A stretch of 8,461 nt of DNA, taken from the NCBI GenBank assembly GCA_030747475.1, contig JASLKO010000089.1:1-8461 (forward strand). Direction: 5' to 3'. This document shows, piece by piece, positions 1 to 6,583 of this stretch; position 1 is the stretch's first letter; each line of letters opens with the position of its first letter. This DNA is from Candidatus Thalassarchaeaceae archaeon (GTDB taxonomy: Archaea > Thermoplasmatota > Poseidoniia > Poseidoniales > Thalassarchaeaceae). Under the pieces are notes generated by a model. The model was not told the DNA's origin, ran no database searches, and saw only the letters and a list, made by a program, of their open reading frames with translations. The translations under genes were made by a program, and so were the position numbers.

Positions 1-1
1 T

Positions 2-988
2 CCGCAGACCCCGAGACACCAGAGCACACCTGAAGTACGCGAGAGACTCGCTGCTGTAGGCGCAATCGGTCAAGCGATTGGCGCTGAGGTTGCCAAGGTA
101 ATTATCGGTAAGCAACACGTCATTGACAACGTAATGGTCAATATTCTATCGAATGGTAACCTACTGTTCGAAGATTACCCAGGACTTGCAAAGACGTTGA
201 TGACAAACACGTTCGCTGACGCACTAGGTTGCGATTTCAAGCGTGTTCAATTCACGCCTGACCTGCTACCTGCAGATATCACGGGTACGAACATCTATGA
301 TGCAAAGAAGGGCGAATTCACGTTCAAGCCTGGACCAATTTTCTGCAATTTGCTATTGTCTGACGAGATTAACAGAGCACCGCCAAAGACACAGGCTGCT
401 CTACTTGAGGCTATGCAAGAAAAGCAAGTGACAATTGGTACAGTTACCCACAAACTACCAAGTCCTTTCCTGACCATGGCAACCCAAAACCCCGTGGAAC
501 AAGAAGGAACATACCCCCTACCTGAAGCTCAATTGGACCGATTTATGTTCAAGATGAGTGTTGGTTACCCAGATCGAGCAGATGAAGATGAGATTTTGGC
601 ACGACGTATCACACGAAGAAAGGATGCTGTCGATGTCGATGTTATCACAGATCCAGCGCGTGTGGTTGCAATGCAACAAGCGATTGAAGATGTGTACGTC
701 GATCCTGCCGTTCGAATGTACATGGTCGAAATTGTCGCGCGCACACGTGAAGACCCACGTGTTCTAGTCGGTTCTTCGCCTCGTGGTTCACAAGCTCTGC
801 TCAAGACAAGTCGAGCAGCAGCAGCAATGCGTGGCCGTGACTTCGTCACACCAGACGATGTCAAGGCAGTGGCTCCGCTCGCGGTCAGCCACCGATTGAT
901 TCTCAAACCTGAACACCAGATCAAGGGTCTGGAACAGCAAGAGGTCGTCGAAGCGATTCTACGAGAAGTACCTGTACCAACAGTCTGA
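2..988 (+). CDS. MoxR-family AAA+ ATPase (5' end cut by window edge)
   Basis: The reading frame is open from base 2, and no ATG, GTG or TTG occurs in it before the ATG at 134. The stretch before 134 already reads as MoxR sequence (AKVIIGKQHVIDNV), so the true start is upstream of the window and 134 is an internal Met. About 328 residues are visible, close to a full MoxR. Numbered from the Met at 134, there is a Walker A DYPGLAKT (14-21, Asp where many relatives have Gly), Walker B LLLSDEINRA (73-82), the family stretch PPKTQAALLEAMQE, sensor 1 TMATQNP (114-120), a candidate arginine finger in LDRF (134-137), and sensor 2 in SSPRG (214-218). MoxR ATPases are thought to remodel or insert cofactors into partner proteins, often with VWA or DUF58 partners; the client here is unknown. 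The DUF58 gene follows after 41 nt. Family assignment is very secure, the biological role is not. Confidence 0.96.
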   Translation, partial: PQTPRHQSTPEVRERLAAVGAIGQAIGAEVAKVIIGKQHVIDNVMVNILSNGNLLFEDYPGLAKTLMTNTFADALGCDFKRVQFTPDLLPADITGTNIYDAKKGEFTFKPGPIFCNLLLSDEINRAPPKTQAALLEAMQEKQVTIGTVTHKLPSPFLTMATQNPVEQEGTYPLPEAQLDRFMFKMSVGYPDRADEDEILARRITRRKDAVDVDVITDPARVVAMQQAIEDVYVDPAVRMYMVEIVARTREDPRVLVGSSPRGSQALLKTSRAAAAMRGRDFVTPDDVKAVAPLAVSHRLILKPEHQIKGLEQQEVVEAILREVPVPTV

Positions 989-1019
989 TTGTAGATTACA
1001 ACAATTTGCGTAGGAAATG

Positions 1020-1024
1020 AGGAG
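1020..1024 (+). promoter_or_regulatory. Shine-Dalgarno site of the DUF58 gene
   Basis: AGGAG lies 5 nt before the ATG at 1030, inside a longer purine run (GAGGAGA), and supports that start. It sits in the 41-nt gap after the MoxR stop, which shows no convincing TATA box, so the gene is probably read from the MoxR transcript. Confidence 0.75.
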
Positions 1025-1029
1025 ATATC

Positions 1030-2349
1030 ATGACATGGAGTCGTAAGTCAGCAATGTTCGCGAGTCTCGCGACAGCGTTGTACTTGCTCGGTCTTGTGCT
1101 GCGAAATTCGCAACTGGTGACCGTTGCCGTGGTATTCCTTTCATTCCTAACTTGGGCTGCACTCCGTGCTGCCCACGCAGATGTTGCGGCCAGCGGAAGA
1201 CGAATTGATGAGGATGAAGATTCTGAAGAAGCACCTGCTCTTGCATCACTTTCAGCGATGCGAAAGATTTCTTCGGCACGCATCTTTGAGGACGGCGAAA
1301 TAAATGTTACACTTCGCTTGCAGAACAACTCTCCACTCTCCAAGATTCTGGAAGTGAAGGATACCGTCCCCGAAGTTATGCGTATCAAAGAAGGCGCGAA
1401 CTACATTCTCATGGAACTCGGCCCACGTCGAGAGACACTGATTGAGTATACTGTGGAATGCCCATTGCGTGGATTTTACACACTCGGTCCAGTCAGCATT
1501 CGTGTGCAAGATCCATTCGGATTATTCCACAAGGAAAAGGAAATTCATGTCTATGACGATTTCCTTGTATTCCCAAAGACTGAGGATCTCAAAGATGCCT
1601 TTGTCAAGAGCCGTGTACCCAAGATTTTCACTGGGGCAGTAAACATTCGTCAACCAGGTGAGGGATCGAATTTCTACAACCTGCGCGAATATATTCCAGG
1701 TGACCCGATGCGTAAGGTCAATTGGAAGGCGTACGCAAGACAAGGAAAAATGATGGTCAATGAATTCGAAAGAGACGCTGTCAGCGATATTATTCTCATC
1801 GTCGATAGTCGCTCAATTGCGGAAACAGGACCTGTGAGTCGGAATTCCCTGGTATACAGCACACGTGCTGCAGCCAGTTTGGCTCAATATTTCCTCAGCA
1901 GGCGTGACTCTGTTGGTTTGGTGATTTATGGTGATGACATCAACAGCGTCGACCGAGACACAGGTAAGAAACAACTCTATGTTTTACTGACAAAATTGGC
2001 CGGTGCTGCAGCAAAGGGCAATACACCATTGCAAGTTGTAACAAACAGAATTATGCCGCATATCAACAAAGGCAGCCCAATCATCATCTTGAGCCCGCTT
2101 GAAGGTGACCCTACATTGGTCAACGCCGTTCGTGACTTCCGCGCTCGTGAATTCGACGTCACAGTTCTCAGCCCATCCAGTCTAGAATTCGAATTCGATG
2201 CAAAGCGTCTAGATCGAACTGGATATGAAGTGATGAAGACTGAGCGAGATATTCTGATGACTGAATTGCGTGGCTTGGGTGCATTCGTAATGGATTGGGA
2301 ACCAGATATGCTACTTTCAACCGCACTGGCAGGTGCACGAGGTTTCTGA
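1030..2349 (+). CDS. DUF58-domain membrane-anchored protein
   Basis: A 439-residue protein, usual for the family. Two hydrophobic helices (about 8-25 and 29-46) form an N-terminal hairpin. They are followed by an acidic linker (about 59-69), a probable beta-sandwich region (about 83-175) containing RGFYTLGPVSIRVQDPFGLF, and then the DUF58 signature at 211-237 (NLREYIPGDPMRKVNWKAYA). A von Willebrand A-like fold follows, with a strand ending in IILIVDSRSI (254-263), a later GNTPLQ (330-335) and an IIILSPLEGD strand (351-360). The metal-site motif of VWA domains (DxSxS) is imperfect: the sequence is D259-S-R-S-I. The large domain is expected on the cytoplasmic side, where the upstream MoxR ATPase could act on it; this is inference from topology and known MoxR-DUF58 pairing. 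The final codons run into the SD of the next gene, so the two are probably translationally coupled. Function beyond the family is unknown. Confidence 0.93.
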   Translation: MTWSRKSAMFASLATALYLLGLVLRNSQLVTVAVVFLSFLTWAALRAAHADVAASGRRIDEDEDSEEAPALASLSAMRKISSARIFEDGEINVTLRLQNNSPLSKILEVKDTVPEVMRIKEGANYILMELGPRRETLIEYTVECPLRGFYTLGPVSIRVQDPFGLFHKEKEIHVYDDFLVFPKTEDLKDAFVKSRVPKIFTGAVNIRQPGEGSNFYNLREYIPGDPMRKVNWKAYARQGKMMVNEFERDAVSDIILIVDSRSIAETGPVSRNSLVYSTRAAASLAQYFLSRRDSVGLVIYGDDINSVDRDTGKKQLYVLLTKLAGAAAKGNTPLQVVTNRIMPHINKGSPIIILSPLEGDPTLVNAVRDFRAREFDVTVLSPSSLEFEFDAKRLDRTGYEVMKTERDILMTELRGLGAFVMDWEPDMLLSTALAGARGF

Positions 2350-2354
2350 GGTGA
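2348..2354 (+). promoter_or_regulatory. SD site overlapping the DUF58 stop codon
   Basis: GAGGTGA shares two bases with the TGA stop at 2347-2349 and matches the 3' end of archaeal 16S rRNA (TCACCTC) over seven bases. It leaves 4 nt before the ATG at 2359 but only 1 nt before the ATG at 2356, so the second Met of the tandem pair is the better start. The same TGAGGTGA octamer with the same 4-nt spacer precedes aroB' on the other strand. Confidence 0.75.
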
Positions 2355-2358
2355 AATG

Positions 2359-3288
2359 ATGGTTGCAGGAAAATCAGCAGATACATCACATCTCTATGAT
2401 GGCAAGACCGTTCGTAGTGGTGCTCCATCCCGCAAGAAGTTGGCAGGCAAAATGTCAGCCGGTGGATCAGAAGTACCCAAGGATGCAGTTCCAGAAGTTC
2501 ACGTCCCTACTTTTGTCGAAAGTCTATTCGGTGGACCACTGGTTCCGAAAATGAAGTTCCTTCCCGCTGACCGAATGGTGCAGACCCTGCAACTTGTTGG
2601 TGGTGGATTGATGATGCTACTCGCTGTACTAACCTATCTTGTGACCCCATCTGATGGCACATTGTGGAATTCATTCGCAATGTGGGTTGGATTTGATGCA
2701 ATGGGACAAATTTTGCATCTACTCATTGTCATTGCAGCATTGGGTGCTGGTTTTTATGGAATTTTCCGACGGGATGCACGTGGTCTACTCGCCTCCTATG
2801 TTTTGTTCATCATCATCTCATTACGTTTCGCAGCTTCAAAGGACACCTTTGATTCTGGTGCCCTTTCAGAACTAAGCGAATTTTGGGTAAAGCAACTGAT
2901 TGTTCTCTACGCTGTATCCCTCGTCATGTACATGGAAGTAACAAACGGAATCATTCGATTTTCGATGCTCGACACGAGTATCCGAACTGGAGAAGTTTAC
3001 GTCATGAATGTCAAGAAGGTGTTGAGTCGATATCACATCAGTCTTGTCATCACCCCAGTCATTGCTGCGATTGTTGCTTCAGCCACCCTCCTGATCAATG
3101 TCATCATCCCTTGGTTCTTCGAATTCTTTGACAAGGAAACTTCGGTTCGACTCTCACAATCTGTTGAATTGACGAGTGTGTATGGTGTTGCCCTAGGAAC
3201 CATGTTTGTGTTCCTTCTTGTGGCCATTGTTTTCGCAGCCAACATTCCATTGCGCATTCAGCAGTGGAGAGAATCAGCCGATGACTGA
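2359..3288 (+). CDS. Six-helix membrane protein of unknown family, MoxR/DUF58-linked
   Basis: I do not recognise a named family. The product has 309 residues from the second Met of a tandem ATG pair (2356 is the alternative), chosen for SD spacing. Numbered from the first ATG, residues 1-70 are hydrophilic, basic at first and then mixed (YDGKTVRSGAPSRKK), without a signal peptide. Six likely membrane segments follow at about 76-97, 114-136, 142-158, 178-195, 228-252 and 274-297, then a short charged tail. A hydrophilic loop of about 30 residues lies between helices 4 and 5 (about 196-227). No catalytic motif, cysteine pair or metal-binding cluster is apparent, and there is no cysteine in the protein. 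With both the N- and C-terminal tails predicted cytoplasmic, it could be a membrane partner of the MoxR ATPase and the DUF58 protein, but this rests only on gene order and coupling. Its stop codon lies one base from that of the aspartate kinase on the opposite strand. Confidence 0.88.
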   Translation: MVAGKSADTSHLYDGKTVRSGAPSRKKLAGKMSAGGSEVPKDAVPEVHVPTFVESLFGGPLVPKMKFLPADRMVQTLQLVGGGLMMLLAVLTYLVTPSDGTLWNSFAMWVGFDAMGQILHLLIVIAALGAGFYGIFRRDARGLLASYVLFIIISLRFAASKDTFDSGALSELSEFWVKQLIVLYAVSLVMYMEVTNGIIRFSMLDTSIRTGEVYVMNVKKVLSRYHISLVITPVIAAIVASATLLINVIIPWFFEFFDKETSVRLSQSVELTSVYGVALGTMFVFLLVAIVFAANIPLRIQQWRESADD

Positions 3289-3292
3289 TTTA
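3286..3292. other. Convergent gene junction with a 1-nt gap
   Basis: The TGA of the membrane protein (3286-3288) and the TAA of aspartate kinase (3290-3292 on the minus strand) are separated by the single base 3289. No U-rich tract or hairpin is visible on either side, so transcripts of the two blocks probably overlap at their 3' ends; this is inference. Confidence 0.85.
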
Positions 3293-4618
3293 CTGAGCCA
3301 ATAGATTCAGTGCCGTACAAAGTGAACGAATGGCTCGCTCTGTTTCACTTGCTGGAACGGTTGCATGTATGGCATGATCTCGATGTTCATCATCGCTGAA
3401 TTGTAAATGAATATTCGATTCCTTGGCAAATGATTCAATATTATTTCGAATCAGTTCATCTTGACCAATGCCTTCTCCTACAAAACACAGAATTGACAGC
3501 GGATCCCCCAATTCAGGTGTAGGTAAACTCGGTTTTTCTGAAAGTATTCGTTTCGCACGTGCAGCCATTCGACTGGAGATAAGCAGCCGAACACGTCCAG
3601 GTTGTGCTCGAATACTCGAGACGCGAATCCTAGCACGGCCTAACGTAGACATGGCATCACTAACACACTCGGTTAAGGACAATGCACTGGATAAAGACCA
3701 GGAAAGAGGGACAAGACGAGGTAGGCATCCAACGGCTCGAACTGTCGGTGTGTCGAGACGAATTGAAGGGCCGATGATTGTACCATCAACATCCGGGCTG
3801 TGCAATGGTCGAAGATACAACGGAATGCCAGGTTCACGTAGAGGTTCGACCGCCGATGGATGAAGCATAGGTTCACTGAACAATGCAAACTCAGATGCTT
3901 CAGTATAGGACAGGTTTGACAGGTTTCGAGCCGGAAGGGTCCACCTTGGAGAAAGGGCCAGAACCCCTTCAACATCTCGCCAAATGGTTACTGTAGAAGC
4001 ATCCAAGGCAGCCGCAACCGCCGTGGCTGTCAAATCCGAACCACCTCGTCCTAGAAGGGCATAACCATCCTTCGTCACACCATACCAACCAGTAATGATT
4101 GGAACGGCTCCAGTTGGAATTTCAAGGAGTTCTTTTGTTCGATTCGCGTCGATTCGTGCATCTTCACCACGGCCAATGAGACTAATCCCCGTATATTCTG
4201 ACCAAGCCGGCATAGATGGAATGCCACGTGCATCCAACGCCGCCGCGATGGCGATGCTAGACAAACGTTCACCACAGGCCAAAGCATCTGCTCGAACATC
4301 GACATTTGCATTTTCTGCATGCGAATCAAGTGCTGAAGTGAGATGTTCAAGTGTATCTGAAAATCGAATACACCAAGGTGATGTGATAATTTCAGGGACA
4401 CGCTCAATATGCTCCAATTCAATAGAGGCAGTAAATGCGGAGTTGGAAGATGATGCGCGATAATCAATTTGCTCAATCAATCGGTCGGTGATGCCGTTGA
4501 AGGCTGAGACTACAACCACAGCACGGCCTTCTGAATGTCGTATTCGTTCTACAATTGCATCGATATCTTCGATGGCGGAAAGGCAAGAACCACCAAATTT
4601 GTGAACGTGGATGTTCAA
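3290..4618 (-). CDS. lysC: Aspartate kinase
   Basis: Phosphorylates L-aspartate to aspartyl-4-phosphate, the first step toward aspartate semialdehyde. The 442-residue product has an amino-acid kinase domain: KFGGSC (7-12), SAFNGITDRL (38-47), GERLSS (116-121), LLGRGGSDLTATAVAAALDA (188-207), WRDVEGVLALSPR (213-225) and LSYTEASEFALFSEPMLHP (236-254). The C-terminal part (about 293-442) resembles two weak ACT domains (for example VGEGIG 380-385), which in this family bind regulatory amino acids; feedback control is inferred. There is no fused homoserine dehydrogenase. The start is TTG at 4616-4618: it places KFGG at the usual distance from the N terminus, has a GAGGGG SD 7 nt upstream and overlaps the aroC stop by 4 nt (TTGA). 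It is the last gene of an operon whose first enzyme consumes aspartate semialdehyde, so it probably supplies that substrate. It may also serve lysine, threonine and methionine synthesis. The symbol could equally be ask. Confidence 0.94.
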   Translation of the reverse strand: MNIHVHKFGGSCLSAIEDIDAIVERIRHSEGRAVVVVSAFNGITDRLIEQIDYRASSSNSAFTASIELEHIERVPEIITSPWCIRFSDTLEHLTSALDSHAENANVDVRADALACGERLSSIAIAAALDARGIPSMPAWSEYTGISLIGRGEDARIDANRTKELLEIPTGAVPIITGWYGVTKDGYALLGRGGSDLTATAVAAALDASTVTIWRDVEGVLALSPRWTLPARNLSNLSYTEASEFALFSEPMLHPSAVEPLREPGIPLYLRPLHSPDVDGTIIGPSIRLDTPTVRAVGCLPRLVPLSWSLSSALSLTECVSDAMSTLGRARIRVSSIRAQPGRVRLLISSRMAARAKRILSEKPSLPTPELGDPLSILCFVGEGIGQDELIRNNIESFAKESNIHLQFSDDEHRDHAIHATVPASETERAIRSLCTALNLLAQ

Positions 4619-5667
4619 ACTAAATCCCCTCGCAATTGTAACAAATCTGCAATGATTAATCGACAGACCGCTTCGACGACTGGGGCGGCTCTAGGGGCAA
4701 TGACTGGATCGTGACGACCACCAATTTGCAATTCCCGGAGTTCTCCGGAAGGAAGATGCAAGGTCATTTGCGGAATTGCGATTGAACTGGGTGGTTTGAA
4801 ATGAACGCGGATGCGCAACGGTGCACCAGTGGACATCCCGCCCAATGCTCCATCTGCATCATCACCAATGGGAACTTGGTCAGGCCCCCATACATCATTG
4901 TGTTCTGAACCATGCATTGTGACAGCCTCACGGCCACGACCAAATTCTACACCACGTGCAGCGGGAATGGCCATCAAACCCCGTGCAAGGGCAGGTTCAA
5001 GGCCTTCAAACCAAGGCTCACCAACCCCCAATGGCAGATTGAAAATCATGGCCTCAACACTAGAACCCACGCTGTCACCTGCCTTTCGAAGTGAACGAAC
5101 CAATTCTAGCATTTGTTCTGCAGCAGCAACATCATTGCAATTCAGAACCGTACAAGCCTCTCCTTCAGGTTCGCCACCAAATTCTGCCTCTATCGATCCA
5201 ATTTGACAACAATGAGCTTCAACCTTGACATCACCTAAAGCATCACGGAGCACTGATCCTGCAGCCACTAAACCCAGTGTCAATCGACCTGAATTTGCAC
5301 CCCCACCCCGCAAATCAGCTGCGCCACCGGTTCTGGTTGCTTCTGGTAAGTCTGCATGACCTGGGCGTGGTTGATCAGGCAAGAATCCGTAGTCTCTTGA
5401 CTTGGCATCTTTGTTACGAACCAACAATAGAATCGGATAACCTGTTGTTTTACCCTCATATACACCTGAAAGAATCTCGCAATCGTCAGGTTCTGCTCGT
5501 GCGGAGAGCAAGCGTCGACCAGGGCGGCGTCTTTCCAAATCTTCGATTAGAGTCTCAATATTTACAGGGATGCCTGCAGGAACACCATCTAACAGCGCCC
5601 CTACGGCGGATCCATGGCTTTCACCAAACAACGTCACTCGAACTGAATCACCGAGACTCATTCCCAT
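4615..5667 (-). CDS. aroC: Chorismate synthase
   Basis: Converts 5-enolpyruvylshikimate-3-phosphate to chorismate using reduced FMN, the last common step to Phe, Tyr, Trp and other aromatics. It has 350 residues from the ATG at 5667, a normal length. Motifs: GESHG (15-19, His18), ERRRPGRR (45-52), EILSGVYEGKTTGYPI (64-79), RPGHAD (101-106, His104), RGGGANSGRLT (120-130), GALGGMSTG (273-281), FKPPSSIA (290-297) and GGRHDPVIAPRAAPVVEA (316-333). The two family histidines and the GRHDP aspartate are present. The signature usually written GGGRSSAR reads GGGANSGR, with Ala for the first Arg, and the preceding KYG-like residues are also altered, so this is a divergent member. The frame stays open to 5853 over aroK, but that extra stretch does not look like chorismate synthase. 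The start at 5667 has GGAGG 8 nt upstream; the ATG two codons later (5661) is the alternative. A hairpin covers the SD. Confidence 0.96.
   Translation of the reverse strand: MGMSLGDSVRVTLFGESHGSAVGALLDGVPAGIPVNIETLIEDLERRRPGRRLLSARAEPDDCEILSGVYEGKTTGYPILLLVRNKDAKSRDYGFLPDQPRPGHADLPEATRTGGAADLRGGGANSGRLTLGLVAAGSVLRDALGDVKVEAHCCQIGSIEAEFGGEPEGEACTVLNCNDVAAAEQMLELVRSLRKAGDSVGSSVEAMIFNLPLGVGEPWFEGLEPALARGLMAIPAARGVEFGRGREAVTMHGSEHNDVWGPDQVPIGDDADGALGGMSTGAPLRIRVHFKPPSSIAIPQMTLHLPSGELRELQIGGRHDPVIAPRAAPVVEAVCRLIIADLLQLRGDLV
4626..4631 (-). promoter_or_regulatory. SD site for aspartate kinase inside the aroC 3' end
   Basis: GAGGGG on the minus strand lies within the last codons of aroC, 7 nt before the TTG at 4618. 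It supports this unusual start and indicates translational coupling through the TTGA stop/start overlap. Confidence 0.6.
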
Positions 5668-5690
5668 CGCTGCACCCTCCGGGTGCAGCG
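5668..5690 (-). promoter_or_regulatory. Perfect hairpin sequestering the aroC ribosome binding site
   Basis: A perfect 10-bp inverted repeat with a 3-nt loop. On the transcribed strand it reads CGCTGCACCC, loop GGA, GGGTGCAGCG, and the last paired base directly precedes the aroC ATG. The aroC SD, GGAGG (5676-5680), is formed by the loop and the first two bases of the 3' arm, so it is partly closed when the hairpin forms. This is the only internal junction of the operon with an untranslated spacer long enough (40 nt) to hold such an element. The pairing is read directly from sequence; a role in translational control or RNA processing is inference. No U-tract follows, so a bacterial-type terminator is unlikely. 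Confidence 0.7.
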
Positions 5691-5707
5691 CGAGTCCGAC
5701 ATCTGCC

Positions 5708-6571
5708 TTATGCCTCACCCGTACGGAAGGTGGTTTCAATGACCTCCCAATTCCGTGGTTCCACAGTTTGATGAACACGGCGAATCGAGGACTCGAGGCT
5801 GGCAGGGAATAGGAGGACGATGGCAGGTCCAGAACCTGAAATTGCTGACACACGACTGCCTAGGATACTCATGTCGTTGCATGTTTTTCGACCCATTGAA
5901 TCACCAAGTGCAGAAGCAACCGCTCTTCCATTCTGAATCATTGCATTGAAAATTTGCCCTTGCTCCACTGCTGAGATGGCTTGTTGAAATTGGCCCGCAG
6001 CCATTTGGAATCTTTCGGGATCAGGCTGAATCTCTCTAGGACCGCGATTCAAGATGAGGATGACCCATTCTTCGGGTTGGTCAATTTGACCTTGCATCAA
6101 AACACCATCTGCTGCTGGAACCGTTGGATCGACCACTTTCCATCCTGGTTCGACAGCAGCCCACGCATCATCGACAGACCCTGTCAACGAACATCCACAG
6201 GCCAACTGTGCAGCAGAAGCAATGTCTACAATTTGATGATTCTGAAGATTTGTTTCGGTCGCATCGCAAAGTGCACGGATGCAGGCGACTGCCAAAGCGG
6301 CACTCGATTTCAATCCACATCCAATGGGGATATCTGAACGGACGGCCCAATACAACTCTTCTGCCTCGGGTAAAGGCAAACCTGAACCCGACCATGTTTC
6401 AATCACGGCAGGAATCAATCCATGTGCATCTTCTGGATCTTTTTTAACGGGAGAATCTCGCAATTGCACCCTGGTGGAAATCGAGATACTGACCGCAGCA
6501 CCATAGCCTGCACCAAGGGCGTGTAGCACACTAATACCACCATGACCTTCGCCTCGACCCAGTACTGCCAT
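5708..6571 (-). CDS. aroK: Archaeal shikimate kinase, GHMP kinase superfamily
   Basis: Phosphorylates shikimate to shikimate 3-phosphate with ATP. The 287-residue product is of the archaeal GHMP-kinase type, unrelated to the small P-loop shikimate kinases of bacteria. Motifs: an N-terminal substrate region with GISVLHALGAGYGAAVSI (12-29), the nucleotide-binding motif IPIGCGLKSSAALAVA (about 81-96), GCSLTGSVDDAWAA (about 126-139) and the C-terminal glycine motif ISGSGPAIVLLF (about 244-255). The GLKSSAA form of motif 2 favours shikimate kinase over homoserine or mevalonate kinases, as does placement between DHQ synthase and chorismate synthase. The ATG at 6571 lies 11 nt after the aroB' stop, and the SD (GGGGGGAGG, 6575-6583) uses the last base of that stop codon. 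The 3-nt spacer is short for GGAGG, but no better in-frame start is nearby. The stop at 5708 is followed by the 40-nt gap holding the aroC hairpin. Confidence 0.95.
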   Translation of the reverse strand: MAVLGRGEGHGGISVLHALGAGYGAAVSISISTRVQLRDSPVKKDPEDAHGLIPAVIETWSGSGLPLPEAEELYWAVRSDIPIGCGLKSSAALAVACIRALCDATETNLQNHQIVDIASAAQLACGCSLTGSVDDAWAAVEPGWKVVDPTVPAADGVLMQGQIDQPEEWVILILNRGPREIQPDPERFQMAAGQFQQAISAVEQGQIFNAMIQNGRAVASALGDSMGRKTCNDMSILGSRVSAISGSGPAIVLLFPASLESSIRRVHQTVEPRNWEVIETTFRTGEA

Positions 6572-6574
6572 ACG

Positions 6575-6583
6575 CCTCCCCCC
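6575..6583 (-). promoter_or_regulatory. SD site of aroK abutting the aroB' stop codon
   Basis: GGGGGGAGG on the minus strand begins with the G of the aroB' TAG stop and ends 3 nt before the aroK ATG. The G-rich run is a strong SD match at unusually short spacing. Confidence 0.65.

Noticed and set aside
134..988. MoxR gene starting at ATG 134
   Set aside because: Coding sequence typical of MoxR continues in frame upstream to base 2; starting at 134 would remove the conserved helix before Walker A.
989..1001. Short inverted repeat TTGTA-GAT-TACAA after the MoxR stop
   Set aside because: Only 5 bp of mostly A/T pairs; expected by chance and with no U-tract or start-codon relation.
2186..2196. 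GAATTCGAATT tandem repeat in the DUF58 gene
   Set aside because: It encodes the alternating EFEF residues in frame and is too short to be a repeat element.
4735..4748. CCGGAG-TT-CTCCGG palindrome within aroC
   Set aside because: It lies in well-conserved coding sequence encoding the LPSGELREL region; six pairs with a 2-nt loop have no apparent regulatory context.
5277..5771. 164-codon open frame on the plus strand opposite aroC
   Set aside because: It lies fully antisense to clear aroC and the end of aroK, has no SD, and its translation has no recognisable domain. Similar antisense frames at 3468-3863, 4095-4463 and 4811-5206 are rejected for the same reason.
5668..5853. 62-residue N-terminal extension of aroC
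   Set aside because: The frame is open upstream of 5667, but it overlaps aroK and does not resemble chorismate synthase, which normally begins just before GESHG. The SD fits the ATG at 5667.
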